DNA of 64,000 nucleotides, taken from contig CM055096.1 of assembly GCA_029204225.1 (NCBI GenBank), forward strand, positions 34,985,143 through 35,049,142, in the 5' to 3' direction. This document shows positions 45,400-57,730 of this stretch, piece after piece. The DNA comes from Diphasiastrum complanatum (Eukaryota > Streptophyta > Lycopodiopsida > Lycopodiales > Lycopodiaceae). The notes below the pieces were generated by a model. The model was not told the DNA's origin. It worked only from the letters and a program-made list of their open reading frames with translations, and made no database searches. The stretch's first letter is position 1, and every line of letters starts with the position of its first letter. The translations under genes were made by a program, and so were the position numbers.

Positions 45400-47345
45400 G
45401 CAGAAGAAGAAGAAAGACCCGAAGCAAGACCAGAAACCAGCACAACACAAAGAACAGTCGAATCCATAGACAAAGAAGAAGCTGTTCTATAGATACTACA
45501 AGAGAAACAACCATGAGATTCAAGACTATCGGATACTACAAGCAAAGAACAACAACAAGGGACAGTCGAATCAAGTGGCCAAGGCAGATACAGAAGCTCC
45601 ACAGCCCATTCAATAAGCGGATCATGATGCTTTCATGACCAGCCATCAAGGAGCATCCAACGACAATTCTTGATTCCTGGATTTTGGGACCACTCAACAT
45701 ATGACCGGTCTCATTGGCTATTTCAAGTCCTATACACCCTACAGTACCAACAAATATGTTCACCTTGGCGATAATATCACACAAGCTATTAAAGGTGAAG
45801 GTACAGTGAGATTGAGCTTTGCAAAATGATCAATCTAAGCTACTTTCTAAAGTCCTATATGTACTCAATTTATCTACAAATCTGCTCTTTGTAAGCAAAA
45901 TCACAGATCTAGGACATAAAGTAATCAGTGCAAATTAGTTGATAGGACAGACAAGATCCTAGCACTCGGAAAGAGGCATGGATACTTGTATAGATCAAGT
46001 CACTACTTTTCTGCCTCTAGTCAGGCGCTCAATACTTCTATTCAAGCAAATAAAAGTTTACTTTGGCATTATAGACTTGGTCACTTGAATCATGCTGCTA
46101 TACAACAAATGTCTAAACATTCTATTATTCTTGATCTAGACTATCCTAGTAATAAGGCTGACTTATCTGTATGTCAAGAATATGGCATACAGACTAGGAA
46201 ACCATTTAGATCAAGCCATCAGATGTTGTGCATTCAGACATTTGTGGACCGATGAAGAATCCTTCTCTAAAGGATACAAAGTATTTTATAAATTGATGAA
46301 TTTTTCAGAAGGACTATGGTGTATTTTATTAAGAAAAAATCAGAAGCTTTCAATTGTTTCAGAATCTTCAAGGAGTGTGAAAAAAAAGAGACTGGAAGGA
46401 CGATCAAGGCCCTGAGGTCTGACAATGGTGGAGAGTATATCTCTACGGAATTTAATGAGTACTGCTAGAGCCAAGGCATTGAGCAGCAATTCATCACTCC
46501 TTACAATCCTCAGTCAAATGGCTTATTCGAGAGGAAAAACTATACTCTAGTTGAATCAGCAAAATGTATGCTAGCATATGCATTGATTCCCAAGAGCTTC
46601 TGGGCCGAAGCTATCTCCACTACAGCTTACGTCTAGAATAGATGTTCAACCAAGGCCCTCTTAGGCAGAACACCCCATGAGGTGTGGATAGGCTCTAAGA
46701 CTTCTGTGAAGAATCTACGAGTGTTCAGATGTGTCGCCTACACGCAGATCCTGAAAGACACGAGGAAGAAATTCGACTTCCAAGGTATTAAGACCATCCT
46801 AATTGGATATACTTAATCTGATAACACATACAAGTTGTATGATCCCAATACCCAGCAAATCTTGTACAGCCGGGATACAGTCTTTATCGAGGATCAATTC
46901 ATCGACATCAAAAGCAAAGATATTGTTCCAGGAGAACCTTCATTGCCTGTCATTGACATGACAATCCAAGCTTTAAGCTCAAGCGTGTCCATCGTCGATC
47001 CACTATTTGACAACGAGTCAGATGAAGAGGTTGCTGCTACCCAACAACAAGTCCCAAGAGTGGTTCATTAGTCAATTTCTCCTTGAGTCTACATGTCTCT
47101 TGATACAAGAACCGACAACAGTCAAAGAGGCACTTAGCCTACTAGACTCCAATCTCTGGAGAGAAGCCATGGATAGAGAGTATTCCTCTCTAATCAAGAC
47201 CCAGATGTGGTCATTGGTCAAAGCTCCTATTGGTTGTAATATCATTGATTGCAAATGGATCTTTAAGATCAAGTACAATGCCAATGGAGCGATTGATCGA
47301 AGGAAGGCAAGACTGGTAGCACCAGGATTCACTCAGAAAAGCTTT
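45400..47345 (+). pseudogene. Copia-3 pol remnants: protease, integrase, start of reverse transcriptase
   Basis: Protease region about 45670-45830 reads LDFGTTQHMTGL (active DSG changed to DFG) and YVHLGDNITQAIKGEGT. GAG-pre-integrase at 46050-46180 reads LLWHYRLGHLNHAAIQQMS. Integrase at 46405-46930 reads LRSDNGGEYISTEFNEY, then NGLFERKNYTLVESAKCML (Glu kept), FWAEAISTTAY and LYDPNTQQILYSRDTVF. Reverse transcriptase start at 47130-47340 reads LWREAMDREYSSLIKTQMW, IIDCKWIFKIKYNANG and KARLVAPGFTQK. Several stops (for example near 46470 and 46635) make it non-functional. Confidence 0.85.
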
Positions 47346-47495
47346 CATAGGACATGTCACAAAGAGTACTTCACTTCTATGAAGGAGAGAAGAAGGTCAT
47401 CAACATGGCCAATAGTAGTAAAGTTGTTATCAAGGGCATTTGTACTATTCCTATTTTTCTCTCATCTACAAATATGAATGTAATATTGAAGAATG
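47346..47495 (+). pseudogene. Stray copia protease-end fragment
   Basis: Directly after the broken reverse transcriptase of Copia-3, the plus strand reads GEKKVINMANSSKVVIKGIC, TIPIFL and NMNVILKNV. This is the second half of a copia protease (ANG/GIG/VL-x-x-VLYVP pattern), out of order after reverse transcriptase and ending where the next LTR starts. It must come from another copy. Confidence 0.65.
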
Positions 47496-48421
47496 TGTGA
47501 AAAATCAGAGATCAAAACACTATTAGTTCATCAATGATCTTTAGCCAATTTGGATCACACATCTAGAATCATCAACAATATACAAATCACTACTTTATGT
47601 ATGCTAGAATTTAGAAATGCATCAAGATTTGATCATAACCACTTAGGTCTGACTTAGTATTGTCCCTGTCCATATAGTAGTAGTACAAAAGAATACTCCA
47701 CACGTGTGAAAGCTAGATCAACCAAAAAATGAACATTCTACACATAAAAACTCAAGATATCATGAGAAATCCACAAGAGATGGACATAGAATCAACAAAG
47801 ATGAATTCTCCACATTATAAGATAATACAATGATCTATTGTCCATGCAGTTACAACTATTTATAGCAGCCTAAATGTCATTTAGCCACTTTCCCTAAGTA
47901 TGCTCTACAATGGCAACTTCTAGGTACTTAACCAAAAACCTAGAAATACTAGTCCAAATGCAATGTACCAAAACTAGCCAATTAGAATGGATCCAAACAT
48001 GACTTCATCCACTTATCTACTTTTCCAAAAATAGTGATACCACTATCTAGGCCCTTATTGACAAATATGAAACTATCTCTAAGTTGAGATTTCATTTTGG
48101 CCTCCACAAATGCCAAATAAAATGTCGAGACTAGCTAACAATTTTCACACTCCCTCTTCAACTAGTTTTAGCATAGATTTAGATAGTACACCAAGTGATG
48201 TTCTATGATCTATAAACAAGTCTTGTCCCAATGCTTTGGTGAAGATATTAGCCACACATTCCCTTGAAGAAACATGTTGAAGCTCCACTTCCTTTGCCAT
48301 GCCTTCTTCTCTCACAAAGTGATATGCCACCTCAATGTGCTTGCTCCTTGCATGAAAGATAGGATTGGTTGCCAATATTTGGGCTAAAATGTTGTCACAA
48401 AAGATTATTGTGTTGGGATGC
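47496..48421 (-). mobile_element. Element E: 3' end of a copia element (RNase H, polypurine tract, 3' LTR)
   Basis: On the minus strand, RNase H coding sequence (about 48421-48150) reads FCDNILAQILATNPIFHARS, KHIEVAYHFVREEGMAKEVE and NIFTKALGQDLF. GAAGAGGGAG follows as polypurine tract, then a 654-bp LTR from TGTGAAAATTG (48149) to CTGATTTTTCACA (47496). CAACTATTTATAGC is a TATA-like block. The LTR is related to the fragment at 12.8-13.2 kb. Upstream parts of the element are missing beyond 48421. Confidence 0.88.
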
Positions 48422-48639
48422 GAGGCAATGCATATTGTATCAGTGAGAAACGGGCAGAATCCTCAGTACATGTAGCTATGTCTATTGTATTCAATTCAGA
48501 TTTGAATGAATTAAAATATGTCTTATTTGATCATCGCTTCGAAGTCACTGGATTGAAAGACTCGATTCCATAGCCATGCATGAATTCACTGAGTTAATTG
48601 GATTGTGAATATGTCAACTGTCATGTATTGGGTTTTGCA

Positions 48640-50345
48640 GAAGTTTAGACTTACCTCCTTGTTGAGTATCTTGCTCATGATGTAGTGATATGTAATTTTG
48701 ATGTGCTTGCTCCTAGAATGAAATCTAAGATTGATCGATAATGCAATAGCACTCTGATTGTCACACTATATCATTGTTAGAGAATACTGTTTGATATTAG
48801 ACAATAAATTTCTCAACCAAATTGCCTCTTTCATGGCTTGAGAGACTACAATGTATTTGGATTCGTCGGTGGATGACATTGCAATGGAGGTCTGTTTTCG
48901 ATTGTTCCAAGATATTGGACCATTATTGAACATGAAGACAAATTTAGAAGTTGATCTTTTGGTGTCGACATCGCCTGCTGTTGGAAGCAACAAACTATTG
49001 AACTATTGCTCGATGTTGTTGGCTAAGCAGTAGTCTTTGAACTCATTTGAGATGTATTCACCGCCGTTGTCGCTCCTTAGTGCTTTAATCTTCTTGTCTA
49101 TCTACAACTCAACATTTTTCTTGTACTTCTTGAATAATTCAAAAACTTTAGATTTGTGCTTCAAAAAATATACAACAGTTCTTTTAGAATAGTCATCTAT
49201 AAAAGTAATAAATTTTTTTGCACCCAAGCAGTGATGGTGTTTGCATTAGGCCACATATATCAGTATGTACAATGTCTAGTAAATATTTAGATATATGTTT
49301 TTGATTCGACTTAAATGGCCTTCTTGCCTTCTTTCCTATGATATAACTTTGGCGGACATTAAGGTCGACAATTTTATAGTCTAAATCTCAAACCGAAGAA
49401 TGTCTAGAGATGTTACCTATCGATACACGACTAAGGTGACCAATTCTATAATGCCAAATCAATTTTTTTATGATAGATGCTGAACTACTTAAAGCATGAT
49501 CAGTTATAGAATTACAATGACTAAGCCTATAGAGATATCATTGTCTCTTTTCGAGTGTAAAAACTGTTATGCTCTTATCAAGAATTCGACAAGAATCTGT
49601 CTGAAACTCTACCCTATGTCCTAAATCTATAATTTGACTGACTGACAAAATATTTGTTGTCAAGTTTGAGACATATAATACATTCGATATTAGTTTTGAC
49701 ATTCCATTCTAAAAATTCAGTCTGAAAGTACTTTCATCTTCAATTCTGTGTGAGCTGCTATCTCTAAGGTGAACAAACTTCTTGGTGCTATAGGTCGAAT
49801 AACTGATGAACCATTCTTGATGGCTTGTCATGTGCTGCATTGCTCCAAAGTCGAGGAACCATTCCCATTGATTGTTCAACATGGTGATGGTTCACCATGA
49901 AGGCTTCCTGCTTCTTGTCGTCTGTGACATCTGCTTCATCTCGACTACATGGGCTTGCTGATCTGGCTATTTCTTCTTGTCATTGTTGAACTTCAAGATT
50001 CGAAAGTCCTGGATTTCATGGTTCTTCCTCTCATAGTACTTGTAAAATACTCTCTTCTTGCCTTGAGTGGGTTGTTGATTCTAGGTCTTCTGTGACTGCT
50101 TCTGATTGTCGTCAAATTGTCAAACAACTTTTTTTTTCTGTTGCTTCTTTGTGTTCTTCTTCAAGAATAATGCTTGTGAGTCATTGATGGAGGACAAGGA
50201 TGCTCCATTCCTTCTTGTCTCCTCTTGTAGAAGCATAATTATGACTCTAGACACTGTTATATCTGAGTGTGTGCTAATCATCATCACCCAGTTTTCATAT
50301 GAGGATGTCAACGTGACAACAAGGTCACTACAATGTCTACAGACT
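48640..50345 (-). mobile_element. Element F: internally deleted copia element (gag end, protease, integrase fused to RNase H)
   Basis: Minus strand. A gag end with SYENWVMMISTHSDITVSRV is at about 50310-50230. Degenerate protease (LDFGAMQHMTSHQEWF) lies near 49860 and the integrase start is GKKARRPF, DIVHTDICGLM and FITFIDDYSKRTVVYFLKHK (49360-49160). Then KALRSDNGGEYISNEFKDYC runs directly into RNase H LPTAGDVDTKRSTSKFVF, SWNNRKQTSIAMSSTDESKY and WLRNLL (48993-48766) and SAIALSINLRFHSRSKHIKI. The junction near 48985-49010 removes the rest of integrase and all of reverse transcriptase. No LTRs are attached. Many stops are present. Confidence 0.85.
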
Positions 50346-51195
50346 TAAATCTATCTGAACATGAATAAAATAAGCATTCAATCAGAACATACATGACTTG
50401 AATTATGGAATGAATGATAACAATCTAAATGCAGACAGAGTCCCGTAATTTCTAAGACAATACTTTGTACAAAAGAGAGAAAGAACATGACAATTGCGCT
50501 CTTGATGTTGAATCACTGATTCTATGTTCTGAGTGTTTAGTTTTCGATTCAACCATTCCGTTACAACTAATAAGTTGATGGGTTTTTATCCAAATGCCTA
50601 TCTAATTAAAATTAATGTTTAATTTATACATTGCAAATTAGTTTAATTCAGTACGTGCTATTGTCGGAGTGTTATTGTCAGTTGCTTACGGACAGTATTT
50701 GAGTCCGTTGGAGATCCTGCCCGGTCATGACAATGGTACGGTTGAGCCGGATCTGACTTGAGAGTGACAAATGACCAGCTTATGAGATCAAGTAGTCAAG
50801 GTTACTGAATAGTCGTCAAGGTTGAATAGAAAAGATTCAAGGTGGTAGATAGTCGACATGGCAGAATGGCTAGTGGTCAAAAGTCAAAGTCGTCCAAATG
50901 TTTGATGTCGCGAATGTCGAATAGCTGAGGTGGTCAAACACTTTCATGTTGTTAGGACTCTATCACAAATTTCTTGGTATTTCTATAGACTGTTAGAAAA
51001 TGTGTCTATTTATGTAGAACATCAACTGTGCAAGTATTTACAATAGTTAGAGAATGGATCTAGATTTAAAAAAAGATAGGGATGGATAGGATAGGAATCC
51101 AACAGATTGGACTCTTTGAAAATCTAGCAAGTGAAGATCCCTTACCATCCTCTTGATCCATAACATCTCCTTTGTGCAAGATGTAAGAGGTTTGT
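50346..51195. other. Spacer, nothing recognised
   Basis: About 850 bp without a supported frame. The part at 50740-50940 is rich in GTCAAGG/GTCGA words but shows no clear unit. Confidence 0.45.
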
Positions 51196-51199
51196 AACT

Positions 51200-52276
51200 A
51201 GGATTTTGCATAAATTGGCTTAATCTACCAACACAATAGCTAAGATTAGGTCTTGTGATGGTTACATATATATGAGTGAACCAACTAGCTTCCTATAGAG
51301 AGTAATGTCCTTGAAGGATCTTTCATTACCTCTTATAGTTAGCTTTACATTTGACTCCATTGGTGTATCACAAGATTTAGCATCTACCATATGAAATCTT
51401 TTTAGAATAGAGTGACCATACTTTTTGACATGTAAACGTAAATTGAGAAGTTTTAAATGCCTCTATTCCCGAGATATAATGTAAAAGACCAAGATCATAC
51501 ACCTCAAACTCCTTTTTGAGTGCAAACTTGATATCATCAATATCTTGCTTGTTTTCTGCACTCAATATGATGTCATCCACATATATTAGAAGTATAGTAA
51601 CATGATTTCCAACAAATCTATAGTAAAGTGAATGATCATATTCACTCATCATGAAATTTTGTAAAATTAAAAAAGAGTTAAGCTTAGCATACCAACTCGG
51701 TGCTTGCCTAAGAACATACAAACTCTTTTGTAGAAAAAAAACATGATTTGGCTTGCCATGTGAAATGTAATGCTCGGGTTGCTCCATAAACACCTTCTCT
51801 TCAAGATTCCCATTCAGGAATGCATTTGTGATATCCAATTTTCATAGATCTCATCCAAAAGGTGTAGCAAGTTAAATAATGACTCGAATGCTTACCATCT
51901 TTACCACAGGTGCAAAGGTCTCATCATAGTCAATACCATATTCTACAGGTGCAAAGGTCTCATCATAGTCAATACCATATTCTAGTGCATATCCTTTTGC
52001 CACCAACCTTTCCTTGTACTTGTTGATTGATCAATCTTGGTTTGTCTTCACTTGGAAGATCCATTTGCATCCAATAGCCTTCTTGTCCTTTGGAAGTTCA
52101 ACCAATCTCCATCTTTCATTCTTTATAAAAGCTTGATACTCAAGATCCATTGCTTGGATCCACTCCTCTTTGTTCCTTGCTTCATCTACACATGTAGGTT
52201 CATCAAAAGAGGTTAAGAAAGCATAGTTTGTACCACCAACAACTTGCTTACCTTTTTCATCATAAGTGAGCCTCAA
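51200..52276 (-). pseudogene. Element G reverse transcriptase pieces
   Basis: Start piece (52276-52031): NKEEWIQAMDLEYQAFIKNE and AIGCKWIFQVKT. A short tandem duplication of GTGCAAAGGTCTCATCATAG (51908 and 51948) lies in the gap. Core piece (51838-51377): MDITNAFLNGNLEEKVFMEQ, LQKSLYVLRQAPSWY and YVDDIILSAENKQDI (active-site YVDD kept). The end (about 51376-51240) reads KSCDTPMESNVKLTI and TLYRKLVGSLIY. Frameshifts separate the pieces. Confidence 0.88.
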
Positions 52277-52311
52277 AGTTTTTTGCCTTTGCCTTGATTC
52301 CTCCTTGGCTT

Positions 52312-53079
52312 TTAATTTGAAGTAGGCCCTTCAACATCAGCATCCAAAGTAGCATCAATCTCATCATCAACATCAAGAATGTTAGATCCAATGTCCACAC
52401 CACCACTTGAAGAAGCTTTTGAAAAACTTCCTTCATAAAATATGACATCTCTTCCAATGACGACTTTCTTTGTTGAAGGAATGTAAACTTTGTAAGCCTT
52501 ACTTACCTCACTATAGCCAACAAACACACCTTTCTTTGAAGATGGATCCTTCTTGGTTCTATCATCAAGAGTGATGTTGATATAACAAATACATCCAAAA
52601 GTTTTGAAAAAGTTGACACTCGGCCTTCTACCAAACAATATCTCCAAAATTGCACTCGACCATCTGTTGCATTGAAAATTAGCACACAACAAATCTTGAT
52701 CCCAAAAAAGTCTAGGAAGATTAGAACCTAACCTCATGGCTTTGACACCTTCACAAAAAGTTCTACTATTCCTCTCGACCACTTTATTTTGTTGTGGTGT
52801 TCTTGGGCTTGTGTACTCCCTCGTGATCTTATGCTCATCACAAAATGCCGTGAACTTGGTAGAAATATACTCACCACCATTGTCACTCCTCAAGCACATT
52901 ATCTTTGTAGGAAATTGAACATCCCTTTCAATCTTGAACTTAACAAAGACATTAAACACCTCATCTTTGCTCTTTGGTAGATAGACCCAACAAAATCTAC
53001 TAAAATCATCAATGAAAGTCACATACATCTTAGCACCTCCATTGCTAATCGTAGTAACACCATGAATATCCGAATGCAC
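52312..53079 (-). pseudogene. Element G integrase (255 open codons)
   Basis: An open frame with all integrase landmarks: MHSDIHGVTT (first Asp), FIDDFSRFCWVYLPKSKDEV, LRSDNGGEYISTKFTAF (second Asp) and PQQNKVVERNSRT (catalytic Glu kept). FGCICYINI, GVFVGYSEVSKAYKVYIPST and VIGRDVIFYEGSF follow from the C-terminal part. It is the best preserved integrase in the 45-60 kb mosaic, but its gag and protease are deleted and the next piece of pol is in other frames. Confidence 0.88.
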
Positions 53080-53523
53080 AAGTTGGAAAGGCTTACTTGA
53101 TCTTGATGTAGACCTCTTGTAAGTTAACCTATGTGACTTAGATAATGCACATTGCTTTCAAACATGATTCAAGTTAGCTCATCATTGAATGCTTTAACCC
53201 TCAAAACAAAAGCATGAGCACTTTCATCCTTCTTTTGCATACAAGAGAATATTTGTCTCCTTAGAGTTAGAATTCTAGATGTAGACTTAGGTCCATAAAC
53301 CTTCTTTAAATAAGCTCAAGCTTGATAAGTTCATTAGTCACATTCATCTTGATGATGTGTAGAGTTTTCTTTTCCCTCTTATCATACCTCAATTTATCTT
53401 GAGGTGCCAAAGGTCTCTCCTCCACACCTGCAACAATTTCCATCAACTCATGCAATTTTCATCTCCAATAAGGACTCCATCCTCACCTTCTAAGTAGAAT
53501 AGTTGATTGAGGTAAGCCTATCA

Positions 53524-56217
53524 TGTAAAAAATGGAAAAAGGTTATCTATGCTAGTTGTAGGGGTCTTACACTTTTTTATGTCAAGCATCTTGGTGTAGA
53601 ATGTTGATAGAGTCAAAATTGGCATAGATGGCAAATTGGTCAAATCCACATGTAAGGCCTCTATTGAGCCAAAGTAGTGTAGGAGGTGAAACTCAAGCTA
53701 AATAGATTGTTGACAAGTGTTTTGATTTAGTTCGATGAGTGACAAGTCAAAGTTCAAGAGGTCCAATAGAATTTAGAGGTGGAAGCATCAATGGTCCAAT
53801 AGAGTTTGAGTTATGCTTGAGAATGATCCAATAGAATCAAGAGGTGGATGCATCAATGGTCCAATAGAATTAAGAGGTTGTAAGTATGAGGTCCAATCAT
53901 ATTTGAGCTAGGATTAGCTCATGGATCTACTAGTATCATTGTACTTCTCATTTGGTGCTAAGTAATTTTGAGATCAAGTGTGATTTTGAGACTAAGTGAT
54001 TTCTTGCATTCTCTCTCTACTTGAGAGCAATTGGTTGAATTCTCTCTACCCGAGAGCTGGCTGTTTTTGTACTTAGTTTTTATTTTGGAACACTTCCGAC
54101 ACATGTGTATGTACTTTGGAAGTAAGTTAATGCATGTAGTAGTGTGTTTTTGCCATTGAGAGTAAGATAGATCTTGAATCTCAATCTAATCTTGATCATT
54201 GTGTTTCCACACACCTTAGGAGATCTAAATCACATGTAGTGCACTACACACGTGTGAAATTCACATGGTATTAGAGCCTACCTAAGGTTACAATCATTAG
54301 TATGAAAATTTTCCACCAATATTGAGCTAGAAATTGTCAAGATCCATTTTCCTAGCTATGTTTTTCAATTTTGGATCAAAAGAGATAAATAGGGCATTGA
54401 TTGGGTCTGACCTAGTACTATATGGAATTAGGTGCTCAGACACATGTGAGGAACATTAAATTTCAGTTTGAGAGTTCTCTTTCATGTTTGATTCAAAAAT
54501 CTTGCTAGATAGCTTCTTTGCAAGCTAGTGTTGTCTAGTTTTTGTAGCAATCACTTTCATTCCATTTGGTTGAGCTAATCAAAAGTTATAAGCTTTTAAA
54601 GAGGGTTAGGTAGGGCACCTAGACTTTGGTGGACACATTTAGTTTGGTCAAGAGATTGCTTGTTTGATCCTAAATCATAGTTGAATGCTTGTCAATCCCA
54701 TCTTTTTGAGATCTAGGCATTGTTTTGAGATCTTAGCCATTTTGTTTCATACAATATCATTGTATTTGAGTCAAATTTGATTTATTAGTGTATTTCATAC
54801 AAACTAAGAGTGTTTGATCCTAAATTTGCCCATACTCCATCATTTGATGTGAAGTAGATCTAGTTTTGGAGAGATTGGTAGAGCTAGTGAGAATCATCTC
54901 ATAGTTTGTTGCAAGATCTTGCATAGGAGTTGAAAGCACATCATTATTGGATCATATGGTGAGAGAGTAGCAACATTTTTTGTTCATCATTTGAGTTTAT
55001 TTCACTTTACATGGCTTAAATGGGTTCATTCTTGTTGGAACCAAGTGAGAGATTGTCCACTTCCAATTATTCAATATGGAAGTTGAGGATGGAGTCCATC
55101 TTGACACTTCAAGATGTAATGGACATTGTTCTTGGCCTTGAAGAAGAGCCTCAAGTTCTTCAAGAGGTTAAAAAATACAATAAGTGATCTAGCATGGCTC
55201 TCCACTACATCAAGATGAATGTCTCTAATGAGATATTAAGGGAGATTGGTACTTGCACTATAGCCAAATAAGCTTGGGATTGTCTCAAGACTATCTATGA
55301 GGCTAAAAACACCTCTAGGCTCCTCACTCTTAGAAATCAAATCTTCCAAAGTAGTCAAAAGAGTGATGAGAGTGCATCTAATTATGTTTTGAGAGTCAAG
55401 GATATTCATAGGGAGCTTGCATGCATTGGTGATTCAATCAATCAAAGTCAGCTAGTCCAAGTCATTCTCAATATCTTGAGAGATGAATGTGACAACCTTG
55501 TCCAATCCTATGCCATTAAGGAGGAGCTACCAAGCTTGGAGGCCCTTGAAAGTGTGCGTATTTATGAAAAATCAAAACAAGAGTACAAACTCTTGAGGAT
55601 GTACAACCTATCACTCAATCATAATGATGGCAAAGCTTTATTTGTCAAGGACAAGCACAAAGGATCAACAATCCTCGAGCAAGGACAAAGCCAAATCAAA
55701 AGACAAATATGAGGAGGAAAATGATTCCGGTAGTGCTTCTATATCTAAGCTCAAGACAAAGAAGATCAAGTGTTTTTATTGTCGCAAAAAAGGCCATTAT
55801 GCCACCAATTGCTTTAAGAAGAAGAATCAACTCAAGCAAGCCAACATCTCCAATGAGAAGGAAGATACTATTTCAAGTGATGGAAGGGATCTCTTACAGT
55901 CTCTAGCTTCTCATCCTCTCAAGAAGGATGGATTATGGTATATTGATAGTGGAGCCTCTTTACATATGTGTAGCTCCAAGGACTCTTTCTCTTCTATTGC
56001 ACCTTATGATGGAGCCAAGAAATCAATATACACTGCAAATGATTATGAATGTCCAATTGAAGGAATAGGGAAATTTTCTTAAAGCTTTCATTTTCTAAGG
56101 TTCTTTCTCTTAATAAAGTTCTTTTTGTACCTAAGCTTACAAAGAATCTTATTAGTGTTGGCCAATTGCTTGATAATGGTCTTGATGTGAAATTCAATGT
56201 TGATACTTGTTCAAATT
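53524..56217 (+). mobile_element. Element H: 5' half of a copia element (plus strand)
   Basis: LTR about 53524-54265 (742 bp; TGTAAAAAATGG to GTGAAATTCACA), primer site TGGTATTAGAGCC (54266-54278, one change from the usual tRNA complement), leader, then gag and protease up to 56217. There the inverted 3' LTR of element C takes over. Inside the LTR, about 60-bp diverged repeats built on GTCCAATAGA(A/G)TTNAGAGGTGGA lie at 53758-53890. Gag resembles that of elements C and D, so these are subfamilies of one lineage. Confidence 0.82.
55012..56217 (+). pseudogene. Element H gag and protease
   Basis: Reading from about 55012 gives MGSFLLEPSERLSTSNYSIW and KLRMESILTLQDVMDIVLG. Two stops are present (about 55186 and 55268), then an open stretch (55389-55712) with FVLRVK-like NYVLRVKDIHRELACIGDSI. 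A frameshift near 55640 leads to the next frame (55624-56082) with knuckle CFYCRKKGHYATNC and protease WYIDSGASLHMCSSKDSF (active DSG kept). Another shift near 56080 precedes VLFVPKLTKNLISVGQLL. The sequence stops at 56217 inside the protease-integrase spacer. Confidence 0.85.
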
Positions 56218-56397
56218 TGAATCTCTCTCAAACTCGACTACCAACTTTTCCACACTTTCAAAAAGTGTTTATTGAATGTATTTTAAACTAATATAACTTC
56301 AAAAAGTTTATCTCTAATTCTAAAATGAGTTTTCGCCTTTTATTGACAATTTACCAAAATGTGACTAAACTAGACTAAACTAGTTGAAATCTCTCAC

Positions 56398-57720
56398 ACT
56401 CCCTCTTCAACTAGTTTTGGCATAGTTTTGACAATAGAACTTTGATCCAACTTTAGAATGATCTCCATCCTAAGTATAGATCTCCTTTCTAAGGTTCTAA
56501 AGTATCTTTCATAATTGATGTAGAGAATAGTGTCCAAATTGGATGCTTCACTATCTCTTACATCAATTTTACACATCAAGATATAACTAGAACATGAAGA
56601 ACCAAATACAATGTGAATGAAATGATTCCTCCATGTTTCAAGCTTTGAACTCTCTGGAAAATCACAGCAACCAAACAATAAATGTGAGTGATGACCATTT
56701 TCTTGCTTGTCTCCTCCAACTTTGTCCTTTCTTGATATGTTCACCATAATAAATCAAAAGATAGATTCCAAACTTTCCATCCAACATGAAGTAAAGTAGG
56801 TGAAAATGAGTATCAAACCTAATAAATCCCCTCTTGAGTCCATAACAAACCTCAATAAGCTCACCAATGAGATCTCCCTCGCCTTGAAGAAATTGCCTCT
56901 CGATTTGCTCCATGTAGTCTTCTCCAACCAACCTTTTGCCATCTTGATCATGAGTGATCAATTCATAATCATAGAAGCCTTTGAGTTGATGAAGAGATGT
57001 GAGATCCATGCCTTGGATCTTCCCAAGAACCAATCTTCCATTGCTCTTTCCTTCATAAGACTCCCTCTTAATGATTGCATCATAAGAAGTAGAAACCTCA
57101 AAAACATTAGAAGCCATGAAAAAATGATTAGTACCTTCAACATAAGGATGATTGAAGTACTCTCTTTTTTCAAACAAGAACTTCTACTCAATGTTTTAGG
57201 TAATGAATCATATGATAATGATTCTTCCTCACTATCATTCACAATGACATCATTCAAAGTACATCCTACTTTGAACTCTTCACATACTTCTCTTCTTCTT
57301 GACTTGTGACTATCTTCCTCACAAGTCTCTTGATAGAACCATTTGATCTACTCTCTTTATGAAGACATGTGACTCCACTTGCTAAAAAAATGACTTTCTT
57401 GGACTCATCACAAAATAATGTAGAAGAACCACCTCCTTCACGCATGCACCTAGCAACATCTTTTTCCATATGATCAAAGAAATCATTAGCAACAATCTTT
57501 TCTAAGAAAGAACCTTCACCTCCATTGATGAAGTTAGCTCTTTCCTTGCATTTTGCATGCTTGCACTTGCCATGAAGAACCATTGAAACACAATCATTAT
57601 CCTCAAGACTAGCCAAGTTAGCACAAAGATGAACATCTCCAAGAAGCATACTAAATCTTGACCTAGATCTAGCATAAGGAAGCTTTTTAGACTTTGCATA
57701 AGATCCACCAATCTTATTGA
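56398..57720 (-). pseudogene. Element C degenerate reverse-transcriptase-like interior
   Basis: Several overlapping frames with faint copia features. Near 57649-57266 is a Cys/Lys-rich frame (GKCKHAKCKERANF) of unknown nature. At 57177-56662 is a frame with EQIERQFLQGEGDLIGELIE and VCYGLKRGFIRFDTHFHLLY, like the F-M-E-Q-P-E ... Y-G-L-K-Q-A-P ... Y-D stretch of reverse transcriptase but without its conserved residues. At 56747-56394 is MCKIDVRDSEASNLDTILYI, like the end of that domain and like blocks in elements A and B. The YVDD active site is absent. Confidence 0.5.
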
Positions 57721-57730
57721 TGATAAAAGG

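Larger units (their letters stand above)
44157..47345 (+). mobile_element. Copia-3: 5' two thirds of a copia element (plus strand)
   Basis: The LTR end CTTTCCAACA (44614-44623) is followed by primer site TGGTATCAGAGC (44624-44635). Gag, protease, integrase and the first part of reverse transcriptase then follow up to about 47340, where the sequence switches to an unrelated copia fragment. The LTR start is not defined. Frames are broken by many stops and shifts. Related protein sequence (LRSDNGGEYIST, SYD/ENWVMxI gag segment) occurs in element F on the other strand, so the two are probably one family. Confidence 0.8.
51196..53523 (-). mobile_element. Element G: internally deleted copia element (gag joined to integrase)
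   Basis: Minus strand. Gag middle (53523-53175) matches the gag of element C from LTSINYST-like residues onwards but lacks the first ~15 codons. At about 53160-53175 it jumps to the start of integrase (CALSKSHRLTYKRSTSRSSK). Integrase (53079-52312), the start (52276-52031) and core (51838-51377) of reverse transcriptase, and TLYRKLVGSLIY (about 51280) follow. RNase H is lost beyond about 51200. No LTRs are attached; the left end at 53523 is cut by the LTR of element H. Confidence 0.85.

Noticed and set aside
56800-57309. 169-codon plus-strand frame opposite element C
   Set aside because: Antisense shadow of the element's interior frames, without a recognisable domain.
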